64,000 nucleotides of DNA from Symbiodinium natans. Its lineage: Eukaryota > Sar > Dinophyceae > Suessiales > Symbiodiniaceae. The notes beneath the pieces were generated by a model. The model saw only the letters and a list, made by a program, of their open reading frames with translations. It had not been told where the DNA came from and ran no database searches. Position numbers and translations under genes: made by a program. Positions 10,863 through 23,700 of the stretch are shown one piece after another (position 1 is the stretch's first letter; each line of letters opens with the position of its first letter). Location: assembly GCA_905221605.1 (NCBI GenBank), contig CAJNDS010002209.1, positions 1 through 64,000 on the forward strand, read 5' to 3'.

Positions 10863-11357
10863 GGTTTCGGGATAGGATGTTTGGGGCTTGGGGTTTAGGG
10901 TTTAGGGTTTAGGGTTTAGGGCTAAACCCTCCAAAGCCTAGGTGCTGTCAGCCTCATATCCCGGTCACCTTGAACCCTAAACCCTACACCCAAACCATAT
11001 ATCCTGAACCCTAAACCCTAAACCCTAAACTCTAAACCCTAAACCCTAAACCCTGTGCCCCTAAACCCTAAACCCTAAACCCCTAAACCCTAAACCCTAA
11101 ACCCTGTGAACCCCAGAAGTCCAAGAATGAACCTGAAGCCCGTCTGAACCCACATCAACCCTGCAATCAACCCTACACCCTTTTAAACCCTAAGCTCTAC
11201 GATGAACCCTATCCTTCTAATCCCTATTGCGACGCCTCTAAACCCCCTAAAGAGTTTAGGGTTTAGGGATTAGGGTTGGGGTATAGGGTCTAGGGTCTAG
11301 GGTTTAGGGTTGAGGGTTTAGGTTCAGGGTTTAGGGTTTAGGGTTTCGGGTTTAGGG

Positions 11358-11440
11358 ACACGCCAGGCTGTCTCGGAGCGCGGCCAAACGCAGGCCTGGG
11401 GCCAATGAAGAAACGAGGGCAGGTGCTTTGCTTCGGGCTT
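11358..11440 (-). CDS. Candidate exon, unknown protein
   Basis: Minus-strand EARSKAPALVSSLAPGLRLA continues ALRDS before the next array. Unknown family. Confidence 0.42.
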
Positions 11441-11787
11441 CGAAAAAAGGGGACCGTTTAGGGTTTAGGGTTTAGGGTTTAGGGTTTAGGGTTTAGGGTT
11501 TAGGGTTTAGGGTTTAGGGTTTAGGGGTAGGGCTACATAATGGGAGCCCCAAGCCCCAAACAGAAGAGCATTTGGGGCCTAAGATCCCCGGCTCTCCTCT
11601 AGCAAAGATGCGTCCAAACGTCAAGGCTCTGAGGCCCTCATCCCACACCAGGGCTTGAGGTTTTAGGCGCTTTACACCCCAAAACCCTAAACGCTAAACC
11701 CTAAACCCTAAACCCTAAAGCCTAAACCCTGAACCCTAAACCCTAAACCCCAAACGCATCAACAAAAACCTACCTAAACCCACCCGC

Positions 11788-11870
11788 GAACCCTGGGGCG
11801 AGCCACCTCGGGATACCCCTTCTCCCAGGTAATGCTGCAGAAGTTCTGGTGGGGTAGCCTTGGTCAGTTA
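11788..11870 (-). CDS. Candidate exon, unknown protein
   Basis: Minus strand reads LTKATPPELLQHYLGEGVSR. Other frames are partly open, so only moderate support. Confidence 0.32.
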
Positions 11871-12490
11871 GGGTTTAGGGTTTAGGGTTTGAGGGGGGGG
11901 GGGGTTTAGGGTTTAGGGTTTAGGGTTTAGGGTTCAGGGTTCAGGGTTTCGGGGTTGAGCTACCAAGCGGGCTTGGCGCTTTCTCTTTCTTAAATATGTA
12001 TATATGTATGTGTATATATATATATATTGTTTCATTGATACATGCACTATCGTTGTGATATATATATATATAGATATAGATATACATATGCAGGTTTTAC
12101 CCGACGATCCTGGTAAACTCTAAACCCTAATCCCGTTCCCTAAGCCCGGAGCTCTAATGAGCCCCGCATCCCTGGTACACCCGACACCCCAACAAGAGAG
12201 AGAGAGAGAGAGGTTTAGGGTTAGGGTTTAGGGTTTAGGGTTCAGGGTTCAGGGTTCAGGGTTTAGGGTTTAGGGTTTAGGGTTTAGGGTTTAGGGTTTA
12301 GGGTTGAGGGTTTAGGGCTTAGCGCCAAGGGTTTAGGGTTTAGGGTTTAGGGTTTAGGGTTTAGGCGCTTGGACTCATGAGGAGGAGGGGGTTTAATACA
12401 AAAAGGCCGGGCCAACATGTCCCGGAAGCCCCATGTCCCTAATGCTATGACCCTCTCTCCCCGGAAAAGAAAAACGTGAAGAGTGTTTTC

Positions 12491-12492
<2 letters not shown>

Positions 12493-12525
<33 letters not shown>
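12493..12525. repeat. Poly-G tract of 33
   Basis: An uninterrupted run of 33 G. Similar homopolymers occur at 13094-13117 (24 G), 40990-41015 (26 C) and 46973-47000 (28 G). Long G runs can form quadruplexes; the exact length may be affected by sequencing error. Confidence 0.9.
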
Positions 12526-12527
<2 letters not shown>

Positions 12528-12854
12528 GTGCAAAAACGGATGGAGACCTCACATTGAGAGCTTAAACCTGAACCATAAACCCCCAGAAGTCTCTGAACAC
12601 CTTCCCAATCCTAGCCCCTGAGCCCTAGCCCGAAACCCTAAACCCTAAACCCTAAATCCTAAACCCATAAACCCCAAACCCCAAAAATGCAGCACCAAAG
12701 GCTTTTTGCCTGCCCTCCGGCATCCGAGCCAATCAGCAGCAGCAAAACACTCGAGATCCCTAAGCCCCAAGGTCCCCAAAACCCAAGGGTTTAGGGTTTA
12801 GGGTTTAGGGTTTAGGGTTTAGGGTTTAGGGTTTAGGGTTCAAGGTAGTGCTAG

Positions 12855-12951
12855 GGTGGCCCCTAAAAACCCTCCGAAAGATATTCCTGAAATATGACCC
12901 TCTTCAAGCCGATAAGGGAAAATCGAAAATATCCCGAGGGCCTACCTAGGT
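12855..12951. mobile_element. Introner-like element, family D
   Basis: Shares CCTAAAAACCCTCCGAAAGA, TATTCCTGAAATATGACCCT and ATATCCCGAGGGCCTACCTAG with copies at 21988-22064, 24431-24629, 26131-26328 and 63042-63222. Confidence 0.65.
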
Positions 12952-13139
12952 GGAGTCCCAAGACTCCAAGACCCAAAACACCCAAACCCGAAACCCTAAA
13001 ACCCTAAACCCTAAACCCTGAAGCCCCAAGCCGGCTCAGAGCTTGGATCGTTTGGGCGTATCGACAAGGCCATCGGCAGTTTGCAAGCCTGGTGGGGGGG
13101 GGGGGGGGGGGGGGGGGCGTTGAAATAAGGAATATGGGG

Positions 13140-13290
13140 CTCATCAGCCGTACAACTGCGATGTGCAGCTGCAGATCAGAAAGAACATGGAAATGCGCTG
13201 CTCAAGACTGCCGGGGCGAACAGTGCCAGTAGCTTAGAGACATGATTCGCGCAGGCCGACGACGAGTGCAACTGAACAACATCGCCTAGA
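13140..13290 (-). CDS. Candidate exon, strand ambiguous
   Basis: Minus strand is open with QLHSSSACANHVSKLLALFA then AVLSS. The plus strand is also open with QPYNCDVQLQIRKNMEMRC. One of the two is probably a real exon. Confidence 0.3.
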
Positions 13291-13529
13291 TTAGGGATTG
13301 GGGTTTAGGGTTTAGGGTTACCCGATCTTGCTTCGAAGGCGCTGCAGAGGGAGAAAGGTGCAGACATGAGAACATACAGCTGAATGTGGTACAATCAAAA
13401 CCCTATAAACCCAATAAACCTATAAGCCCTACAAAAGCCTTTAAAGCCTATAGTATAAACCCTATCAACCCTATAAATCCTGTAACCCTATAACCCTAAA
13501 AGCCCAACCCCCCAAGACCTCAAACCATC

Positions 13530-13610
13530 CTTTCCCGCTGCAGTTGTGCGGCATGCGGGCAGCTCGACACCATTTCTCTCGCTTTCCTGGGCAGGGTTGG
13601 TCTGTGACTT
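13530..13610 (-). CDS. Candidate exon, frame ambiguous
   Basis: Two minus-strand frames are open, one reading SQTNPAQESERNGVELPACR. Unique island between arrays. Family unknown. Confidence 0.3.
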
Positions 13611-14021
13611 ACAGTTAGGGTTCCGGGTACAGGGTACAGGGTACTAAACCCTAAACCCTAAAGTCAAGGTTTAGGGTTCAGGGCTCAGGGTTTGGGATCG
13701 CTAGGCTCAAAAACCCTGTTACCCTAAACTTGAGGCTGGGTAGGGTTGACGATGCTGAATTGGGCTTCTCAGCACGCTTGCTTTCAAACCTGGTTCATAC
13801 CCAAAACCCAAATTCCCAAACCATAGGGGTTTGCACGGCTGATGCTTTTTTATACTAAGCCCTAAAGAACCCCCAAAATCCCAAACAACCCTAACCCTTA
13901 AACCCTAAACCCTATCCTCTAAGCCCTAAGCCCCTAAACCCTAACCCCTACACCCGAAACCCTAAACACTAACCCCTAACCTCTAACCCCTAACCCCTAA
14001 ACCCTAAACCAGGAGGTTTCC

Positions 14022-14091
14022 GAAACCACGCCAGGGGTCGAGAAGGGCATCGAGTCTCTCCTTTGGGTGACCGCGCCACGTCACCTTCAGA
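14022..14091 (-). CDS. Candidate exon, unknown protein
   Basis: Minus strand GLKVTWRGHPKERLDALLDP continues WRGFGN to the array. It lies just downstream of the last recognised DGAT2-type exon and may belong to that gene's 3' part or to the next gene. Confidence 0.5.
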
Positions 14092-14278
14092 CCTCACCAG
14101 GGTTCAGGGTTTAGGGTTTAGGGTTAGGAAATGTTGGGAAGCCCTACGAGTACCTAGACCCCTCTTAGCTAGAATGGGCATAACGGGTACTGTGGGTAAT
14201 CTATCTTACAACAATACAGGGATGAAGGGATAATACCGATAATTATTCACATGGGCTCCTGTCAAGTTTAGTTGCTGT

Positions 14279-14443
14279 CCCTAAACCCCCTAAACCCCCT
14301 AAACCCCCTAAACCCCCTAAACCCCCTAAACCCCCTAAACCCCCTAAACCCCCTAAACCCCCTAAACCCCCTAAACCCCCGAAACCCCCGAAACCCCCGA
14401 AACCCCCGAAACCCCCTAAACCCCCTAAACCCCCTAAACCCCC
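14279..14443. repeat. CCCCCTAAA 9-bp repeat array
   Basis: About 18 units of a 9-mer, CCCCCTAAA, with a block of four CCCCCGAAA units inside. The frames encode Asn-Pro-Leu or Gly-Phe-Arg repeats and are not genes. This is an amplified derivative of the telomere heptamer. Confidence 0.95.
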
Positions 14444-14452
14444 TTCCTAGGC

Positions 14453-14530
14453 GCTCGAGGCCACGAATGATGCTGTCTTCCTGTCGGTCCCCTTCTGGGA
14501 TGCAGCTAGCCATCCTTGCGTGGCATCCCC
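14453..14530 (-). CDS. Candidate exon, unknown protein
   Basis: Minus strand MASCIPEGDRQEDSIIRGLE precedes the 9-bp array. A second frame is equally open, so the phase is unsure. Confidence 0.33.
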
Positions 14531-14577
14531 TCCTCCCTTAACCCAAGATTAGGGTCTTTAGGGTTTGGGGTCTGTAG

Positions 14578-14712
14578 GGTTTAGGGTTTAGGGTTTAGGG
14601 TTTAGGGTTTAGGGTTTAGGGTTTAGGGTTTAGGGTTTAGGGTTTAGGGTTTAGGGTTTAGGGTTTAGGGTTTAGGGTTTAGGGTTTAGGGTTTAGGGTT
14701 AGGGCTCAGGGT
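14578..14712. repeat. Long TTTAGGG array
   Basis: About 18 consecutive TTTAGGG units, one of the longest in the window. Other long ones: 7045-7140, 27465-27610, 27738-27828, 32913-33030, 34170-34268, 45449-45522, 48203-48305, 49320-49402, 54103-54206 and 60857-60925. Confidence 0.95.
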
Positions 14713-14751
14713 TGCCCGATGAAAACCCTGTCCTCAACAAAACCACACCAA

Positions 14752-17700
14752 CACAAACGCAGGGCCTTCGGCCGCCACCGCTGCCGGAAGGCAGCTGGAG
14801 GCATGCTCGCCAAACAGCCTGCCCAAAGCCAGGAGATACCTGAGGGAAGGCTTTCTACGCCCAAGGTTTAGGGTTTAGGGTTTAGGGTTTGGGGTTTAGG
14901 GTGACTCAAGAGTACAGTAGCATAGGATTAACAAGTGCGCCCTTTTTGGTGTTCGGGGCTTTATGTGGCAACCTGAACCGAACCCCCAAAAAGGGAACAT
15001 GGGCCTACTCGGGGTCCTAGCTTTTGCAGCTGAGGGCTTAGGCTTGCGGGCTGTTCCCCGTAGAGTGATGGTCTAAAAAACCAAAGAAAAGCAGCCAAAA
15101 TATTTTCGCAATTACGGCTGCTGTTGCGGCATCTAGCTAGTTATTCGTGGTAACAACCTAAGTTCAAGACTTTCAGGGGGCAGGGTTCTGGCAGGTCATA
15201 AACCCTAAACCCTAAACCCTAAACCCTAAACCCTAAACCCTAAACCCTAAACCCTAAACCTAAAGTCACTTTCTGAAGGGGAGAGGCTTGGCAGTGCTGA
15301 GGCTGCGCACGAATGGATTTGAGGCGGTCCCGCCCCATGTACTGCAGAAGATGCGTACGCTCATGGTTCAGGTTTAGGGTTTAGGGTTTAGGGTTTAGGG
15401 TTTAGGGTTCAGGGTTCAGGGTTCAGGGTTTAGGGTTTAGGGTTTAGGTAGGCCTCTTGGGGAGAGTTTCATTTTATCCGCCGAAACGTTGAACCCAGGC
15501 CTGGCAAACACTCGCTCGACCTCGATCTCCTGGGGGGGCCATGGCAGCGGCTTCCCGGAGGTATTCGGGGGGGCTAGGTAGGGCCCCAAGTCCGAAACCC
15601 TAAACCCTAAACCCTAAACCCTAAACCCTAAACCCTAAAAGGTTAAGGGATAATTCAAGGGGGGATTCTTCGGGCTCAAGGTCTGAGGCTTCAGGGTCCG
15701 AAGTCTCTTCAGCTTGTGTCATCAAAGGTGACGGATGCAGCCGAAGTCCGAAACCCAAACCTGTGGACCCGAAACGCCAAACCACCAAAACTTTGTAGGG
15801 TTTAGGGTTTCGGGTTTAGGCCGTAAGGTTTTGCAAGCAGGGTAACCCAACCCCTCCCCTTCCCTCCCCCCCCACCCCCCCCAAACAGCCCAATACCCTT
15901 ATTCAAGAACCCTACACATTTTGACAAGATCGTCCCTGCACACATGAGATGTCATGCAATCCCTTGACTGAGGGGTATCTGTTGGGCTCTTTGGGCTCAA
16001 GCTAGGGTCTCTTTTTAGGTCCTAAATATGTATATATATATATATACATATACTACGACACTCCTCAAAGAAGGACCCCAAGCCAGAACTTTGTGGGTGC
16101 TTCTCTATATTCGGCTGCCTTTTGGGGTCCTATAGTACGGCACCTTTGCAAGGAGGACCCCCCAAAGGGACCCAATTTTGGAGACCACCCTTGTCGAGGT
16201 CCTCGGGGTCCTCTCGCGGCCCGGACACCTCTACGGGCTCACCCCACATCCTGGGATCACTTACCGTTGGTTAGTAGGGAATGGGCGTACCTTATTGGGG
16301 GTTTAGGGGTTAATTGGGGTTTAGGGTTTTTAGGGTTTAGGTATTAGGGTAGGGAATCGGGGAAAAGGGCATACATAGGGCCCTAATTCCCTCATTCCCT
16401 GCTAACCAACACTAGGACCATCGCAGGGTCGGAGGGTATTGGGCTTGGGCCTTAATTATCTCTTTAATGGGGATTTTGGGTGCAGGGGGCATGGGGCCCA
16501 GCACAGGCGCCCCTTCCTAGGAGCTGGAAGTTGTGAGGGTTCGGGTTCTGTAGTGCAGCACCCTGGGATTCAGCCAAGGGGCGTGACCTGTCTTCAATAC
16601 CACTCTCAAGGCCATGGAACCCTAAACCCTAAACCCTAAACCCTAAACCCTAAACGCCTAAACCCTGAACCCTAAACCCTATACCCTAAACCCTAAACCC
16701 TAAACCCTAAACCCTAAACCCGCGTCGATGTGGCCTTCGGATTACCGACTTCGGCCTCCTCCCTCAGAGAGGAGATACTTACGACCCCCAAACAAAAGTC
16801 TACTTATTGCCTGCTTAGAGGACCTAGGGGACTTCGGGGGCTTATCAGTACAGTCAAAATTGGGGTTCTAAGTACCCTGAACCTCCAAGTACCCCTAAAC
16901 CCTAAACCCTAAACCCTAAATCCTAAACCCTGGTGCCTCCTAGACTCATGTGCAGCGTCACCCTGTTCGGCAGCGGGCTGACCAAAGGCACACAGACCCC
17001 GAACTTCTCGAACAGCTTTGCAGTTGTCCTTAGGGTGTAGGGGCTCCCTAAGCCCTAAACCCTAAACCCTAAACCCTGAACCCTAAACCCTAAACCCTAA
17101 ACCCTACACCTCTAAGCCCTAAACCCTAAACTAAGTTGCGGCTTGCTGGCTCATGACCTGTACCACGGCCAGCAAGCAACAGAACATCGCGCTCATGGTA
17201 TGGTGAGGAGAGCGAGTGGCGGAGAGGGTGCGCAATGTGGCTGAAGGTCGAATATGGTTTAGGGATAAGCAAGTGTAGGGTTTGGAGAACCTGGCTTTCT
17301 CATACATTCTATCGTGTTCGAACGAACCATAAGCATTACAACAATTAGGAGTGCAGGTAGGTAACCTCCATGATGCTCCCTACCCTTGAAACCTGGCCCC
17401 TATTGACTAAACCTACGGGCACCCTCTTGCGTACCCTGTACCCAAATTCTTTGACAACCTGAAACACTGAACCCTGACCCTACCCCCTGAGGGCCCTGGG
17501 GCACCACGAAGCGAGTAGCACGATTTGGATGGCCCGTACACCCTCTTACTTGAAGGTTCATGGGTATTTAGAGGCATGGAAATAGACTGTAGGGAAACCG
17601 CTTATGCCCTACTTATAAGTACCCATGATCCTTCAAGTAGGTCTGCAAACGATGATGGGGTTTGGGGCCTCTGGCTTACGGCTCCATAATCCAAAGTTTG

Positions 17701-20700
17701 TAGGGTTCCAGGGTTTGGGTTCAAGGGTTTCATGAGGGTTTGCGGATTTTACGGGGTCGTTTCTTGACACAGGCAGGGCTGTGGTTCGAGGCGTTCAGCA
17801 GCGTCAAGGGGCTTAGGGCGGGGGGGGGGGGGTTTAATTAGGGCAAACCAATGCGCTTCTGGCGCAAGCTTGGGCCCCTATAAAATAGTTGCAAGGATTG
17901 TGGCGCAATTGAATTGTTGCGGTGAACCGTCATGGACCCTCCATCTGACGACAAGCTTCTGCCGACCCCAGTCATAGGTCGTGAACACCTGGTTCTCACC
18001 TTGATAGCTGATTTACGCACAGCAAACCCGATCGATGTTGTTGATCGCGACTCTTTCCCAACTTGCCCACCTCCATTCCCTGAATGCATCTGAGATCAGC
18101 GCCGAAAACGTAGATCCTCAGCTGCAGGGGCACGAATTTCAGAAGGTGCCTCCTTAACCTTAAGCCTGAAAAAGGATGCTCGGTTGCTTCACTGCACCTG
18201 AGCTCAGAGTAAAGCCCCAAACCCTAAACCCTAAACCCCAAGCCCTAAACCCCTAAGATGGAATGAGTGCTCTGGAGGGTCTCGGAGAGTTGGGGTTTCG
18301 GGTGTGGGGGTTTAGGGTTTAGGGTTTAAGGGGGGGGTACCTTGCCTTTGAGGTGTCTCGTGGCCCATGGCTGCCGAAGTGGCGGAAGCAGGGGCACGCC
18401 GTGCTTCAGCGCAAGGCGGCAGAAACCCAGATTGGGCGGAAAGACCTCGATGCGTAATATAGGGGCCGGAATGATTAGAATAGGGTTTTGGGGTTCTCAT
18501 AGTAGAATTTCGAAGGGACCATCAGGGAATACCATTAGTAATGATTCCATACTAGGCAACCCTGTGCTGCAGCCTAAGCCCTGGCCCTAGAAGCCCTATA
18601 AACCCTCACGACGCTATGGGCTAAACCTTATAAACCCTCTGAACCCTCTAACCCCAAACCCTACAGGGCTTTGAACACCGGGATGCCCCAACGACTCTAA
18701 AGTTAAAAGAAAGCATTTGCCAGAGGTCTACCTATTTGGGCTTCTGCCGGCCTGTGCTATCACCGCCGCCACCCTCCCCACCCTCCTGGTGGGACACCCG
18801 AACAACAACCATAAGCAAAATGATGTGGATAGTTCTCTGAATTCAAGTCCCTTTTGGGTCCCCGATATAGTACGGCACCCTTACAAGGCCCCGAAAAAGG
18901 ACCCTAATTCAGAGAACTTCCCATATCCTGAGCAAGACGGGACATGTTGAAAAGAGAAGGGAACAGGTGTCAAAATCTCGCTGGCCCTGGCCAGCAACCA
19001 AGTCCGTGGAACCTCCAACCTAAACCCTAAACCCTAAACCCTAAACCCTGAACCCTGAACCCTAAATCCTGAACCCTGAACCCTAAACCCTAAACCCTAA
19101 ACCCTAAACCCTAAACCCCGCAAACCAGCATGCCCAGGTTTCAGAGAACCAGAGCTGCTAAGCCCCATTCGGCAAGGGGGCCAGCTGTTCTCTCCGGTGG
19201 TCCGTGGCGACCTCCCACAATTGTGGTTGTATGCTTCTGGGGTTGAGGTCGTTAAGTGGCCCATAAACCCTGAACCCAAACCTTGAACCCTAACCCTAAA
19301 CCCTACTTCAAGGGTTATGCTTGAATCCTATACACTATGGGCATATAGCCCTTAGGGCGTAGCCAACCTACCCCTCAGCCAAGTTAAGCTCAACCAGGCT
19401 ACAAGAAATCTGAGACCTGAAACAGAATCAATATCGATACCCAGATGATGCTTTCGTCGACTGAGGTTTTGGGAGCAGTGGGGAGTTTAAAATTTCTTGG
19501 CGATTCACCACATACACAACCGAACTCAAGCTGCGAGAATGTCCTCGAGCAGCCAACTCCGGCACTTCAAGGCATCTTGAGCTGTGTGGCGGAAAGCAGC
19601 CGATACCTTCAAAACACACCCATCAGCCCATGCTTCCGCCACCGTGAAGTCGTTCTCCTCCGGGGTCTTTGCATTGGAGTCTAAGATGAACCTACACAGG
19701 CCACAGCATGAATCGGAATCTATCCTCTGCAAGCTTGCTCAAAGCTCTCGATATCGTACTGTGTGCGAAGTCCCACGTCGCTTCCACTTGCTGAACTTTC
19801 CGAAGGTGCGGGAAGATAAGCCTTCAGCTTATCGAGGTTTCTCGCTTTCATCTTCCTCGTCGGCCATCCACCCTAAACCCTAAACCCTGTAACCCCAAAC
19901 CCGAGACCCTAAACCCGAGACCCTAAACCCTAAACCCTAAGGCCCTAAGCCCCTATAAGGCCCTGAGCCCCTAAGCCAGAACCCTGAAACCCTACCCCAA
20001 CAAAACTCCCCAACACCCGAAGACCCTCAGCCCCAAGCTCCTCGGCTCCCCTCCGCCCCCTTACACAATAAACCCTTCAACCCCTCAGTTTAGGGTTTAG
20101 GGTTTAGGGTAACCCTACAATCCCCTAAACCATAAACAGACCTTCAGTCCTAAAGTCTAGTGAAGCCAGGATACCCTAAACCCCAAACCCTTCGATTCGG
20201 GGGCTCCCTAAACCCTAAACCCTAAACCCTGAACTGCCCTGAACCCCAAACCCTAAACCCCAAACCCCAAACCCTAAACCCTAAACCCTAAACCCTAAAC
20301 CCTAAACCCATCTTGGCCTGCTCGGGGATGCCACCGGGTTGGAGGGCCAAGCTCCGGCCCTCGCGCAGCAGCCTGGGGTCAGAGATGGTTTAGGGTTTAG
20401 GGTTTAGGGTTTAGGGACCCTAAACCTTATAGGGGTTAGGGTTTAGGGCTCCAGGCAGCAGAGCGGGGTCGGGGAAGTGGTTGCTGACTTTTACTTTCTT
20501 GCCCGTGGAATTGGGGTTATGGGTTGTTGCGAGAATTGGTAGGGTTTAGGGTTTATGGGGTTTAGGGGGGTTTGAGGGAGGGTGTAGGTCTTAGCAAGGT
20601 TCTTGCTGGGGTGGTTGTGCTTTCTTAGCCACTCCGTTCATCATGGTCTCGTGTGCTCCTTGCCCTAAACCCTAAACCCTAACCCGAAGCCCTAAAGCCT

Positions 20701-23700
20701 AAACCCTGAACACCTTGCCGTATCATACGGGTGGGGTTTTTGGGTGGAAACAAGGAAATTAGGTGTTCGGAGTAGGGGGGCCTTGAACATCGGGAGGAGA
20801 CGCTTGACACCCTAAACCCCAAACCTCACCAAACTCTAAACTCCCAAAACTCTAGGCACCTTAGGTGCTTTCGCTTTCGCTTTCACATAACCTGAAGAAA
20901 GAAGACTCGCACCCGAAACAACTTGGTCGACCCACTCTTGTGGAAACACAACGCTGAATCCTAAAGCCCCAACCCTAAACCCTAAACCCTAGACCCGAAG
21001 CCCTAAACCAACACAACTCCTTGCTGATGGAGGGCTTGTCCGACATGCTCTGCGTCACCGGCCGAGCGTTTACAAGCCTTATGGGGGGGGGGGGGGGGCA
21101 AGCGTTAATCTGAGGGGAATGACATGGTCGCTTAGTATGGCCTTATATAGATATATATATATATACATACACCCCATGGGGCCCATACATCGGAACCCTT
21201 CACAGAAGGCAGAAGACCATATTAAAGGCCCATAAAACTACCCTTAGATGCTCCCTTCCCCCTTTAATTAACCCCCCCCCCCCCCTCAGTAATAAAAATA
21301 CTTTCCGGAAAATCCTGCCGAAACCGAGCCCGCCTTTTAAACCCTATTCCGAATTGGGGGGGGGGGGGGGGTGGTGTCAGGGCTCCCAAAAAAGAGTGAG
21401 TGAGTGAATGAGTGCGTGTGTGAGTGGCTGCAAAGCATCTGTCTCAGCCTTGCTGTGCTGCCTGAGTGGAGCTCCCTCTCTACGCTCTCAGGGCTAAGTC
21501 ATGACTTAAACCCTCCAAAGCCTGAAGCCTGAACCCTAACTTGAACCCCAAACATATGATTTGGAAAAGAACACATTTCGAGTTTCTATTGGGGGGGGGG
21601 GGGGGTAAGGATGATTGTCCAAAACATGTCCAGGTTGAAGCCTTGCCCCCCCCCCCCCCCCCGCCAAGGCGTTCAGCATTCCTCCCTGACGTGCTTAGAT
21701 TTCCGCACTGCGCAGTTCTTTGGGTAGTTTTTGAAATTAAGTTACCTTCTTGGCATCTTGGTCCCTAACTCCTACGGCACCTTATAAACAGGAACCCGAG
21801 ATGGTAACCTATTTTCGAGAACTAGTCATGTCCCACGTCGCCAAGTCCGCCAAGGACCTGCGACTACAAGCAGAAAGTCATACGAAGATAACAACAGTGA
21901 CCATGTCACTGTAACCACATTGCAATTAACAAGGGCACCACGGGGCTACTCCGGTCAAGGGTATAAAACGCACTCGCAACCTGTTATTGGCCCTTAAAAA
22001 CCCTCTAAAAAATGTTCCGGAAGATGACCCTATTAAAGCCACAAATTCCCAGGGCCTGCCTAGAACGCAAGAAGCCCAACAAACCCTAACCCTAAACCCT
22101 CAACCCTAAACCCTCAAGCTTCCGTGCCTCGAGCAGTGCCTGAGCCGAGGGGCGTGAGGTACTCGCCAACCATGGGGAAGCGGAAGAGGAGGGTGGCGAT
22201 ACCGACCTGCTGCCCAACTAGATCAGGAGGTGAAAAGCATAATTATTGTTATGATTTTTTGTTTGATTCTGATTATTTTTTATTACCATCAACATATATA
22301 TATATATACCAGGAGGTGTTATGATTATTGGTATGATTACAAGAATTATTATTACCAGTATAATATACATATATATACATATACTTACATATACCAGGAG
22401 GTGAAAATCATAATGATTATTATGATTATTGTTATGATTACAATTATTATTATTATTATTATTAGAATTATTTGTTATTTTATTACCATAATAATAATAA
22501 GAATAATAATAACAATAATCATACTAATAAGAATAATGAATATATATATATATATATGTGTGTGTATGTACACGTATAAGTGCATGTTGCATATACGTGT
22601 ATAAGCGAAACTTACAAACTTTTTGCAGCATGTTTGCATACATGTAAGTAAGCATGAAAAAACAAGCACATTGATGCATGGCATGAAGAAATACATAGCC
22701 ACATCAAAATAAGAAAAAATGAACATGTATGTATATATGTATATATACATACATTAATACATGTATATGCATACATTGCTTATGATATTCAGGGCATTAT
22801 GTGTTTGGGTTGTTCGTTTCGGGCAGGATGATCACCCTGGAGCGCCCGAAGGTAGTGTAAACCAAGCCCCTATTCACCATGTTGGTGGGGTTTAGGGTTT
22901 AGGGTTTAGGGTTCTTGGTAGTTATAAGCAGGGTTTAGGGCTATGATTATTATGGCACCGAGGTAGCACCCCTACAGCCTACACCCGAATTAGACTGACA
23001 GCCCTTCACAGGGAATATAAAATTAGGCGGTACAAAAATCCGAGTAAGGACTGTCAGTACAAGGGGGGAACATCCCAACCCTAAACCTTAAACCTTAAGT
23101 GCTTGGGTGATAAAGTCGGACTTCTGGGTAAACCCTAAACCCTAAACCCTATACCCTAAACCCTATACCCTAAACCCTCAACCCTAACAGTGGCCTGGAC
23201 CCTAAAGCCCTAGAGACCTACAGTCTCGGTTAAGCTTCGGGCAAACCAGTTGCGCGGACCCGGGCAGTCGTCCGTCGTGGATTGAGCAGCCCTCAGTGCA
23301 GGGTACGGTGACGTCCCCAGACTCAAAACCGTAAAGCAGACCTTACTCCTAAACCCCAATTCCTACGAGAAACCTGAAAAAGGGCGAAACCCTCAAGGTC
23401 AGGATAAATAGAATCGTATGTGATTCACTGAGAAATTGCAATTTCGATGGGCTACAATAATCCTTCAATTGAGGGCAACACAGAGCAACAACTAAACCGA
23501 GAGCGAAGAACACAACCTATATAAGAACACAACCCCAAGAGCAAAAACCAAACCCCCAAAATCGCCGCCCCAAACCCCCCGAAACCACGGACACAAACCT
23601 TATACAATCTCTATAAATTCTAAACCCAAATAAACCCTAAACCTTGAACCCTCAAAGCGCAACCCAGGGAGCATCTTACTCGTGAAGAAGGCCGCGCAGA

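Noticed and set aside
14268-14541. Asn-Pro-Leu and Gly-Phe-Arg repeat proteins
   Set aside because: Translation of the CCCCCTAAA 9-bp array; only the flanking MASCIPEG stretch was kept as a weak exon.
17160-17210. Start exon MSAMFCCLLAVVQ with GT donor on the minus strand
   Set aside because: It lies between DGAT2-type exons on the same strand, so a gene start here would break that gene; probably chance.
22230-22750. Ile/Tyr-rich frames
   Set aside because: Encoded by TA and ATT microsatellites.
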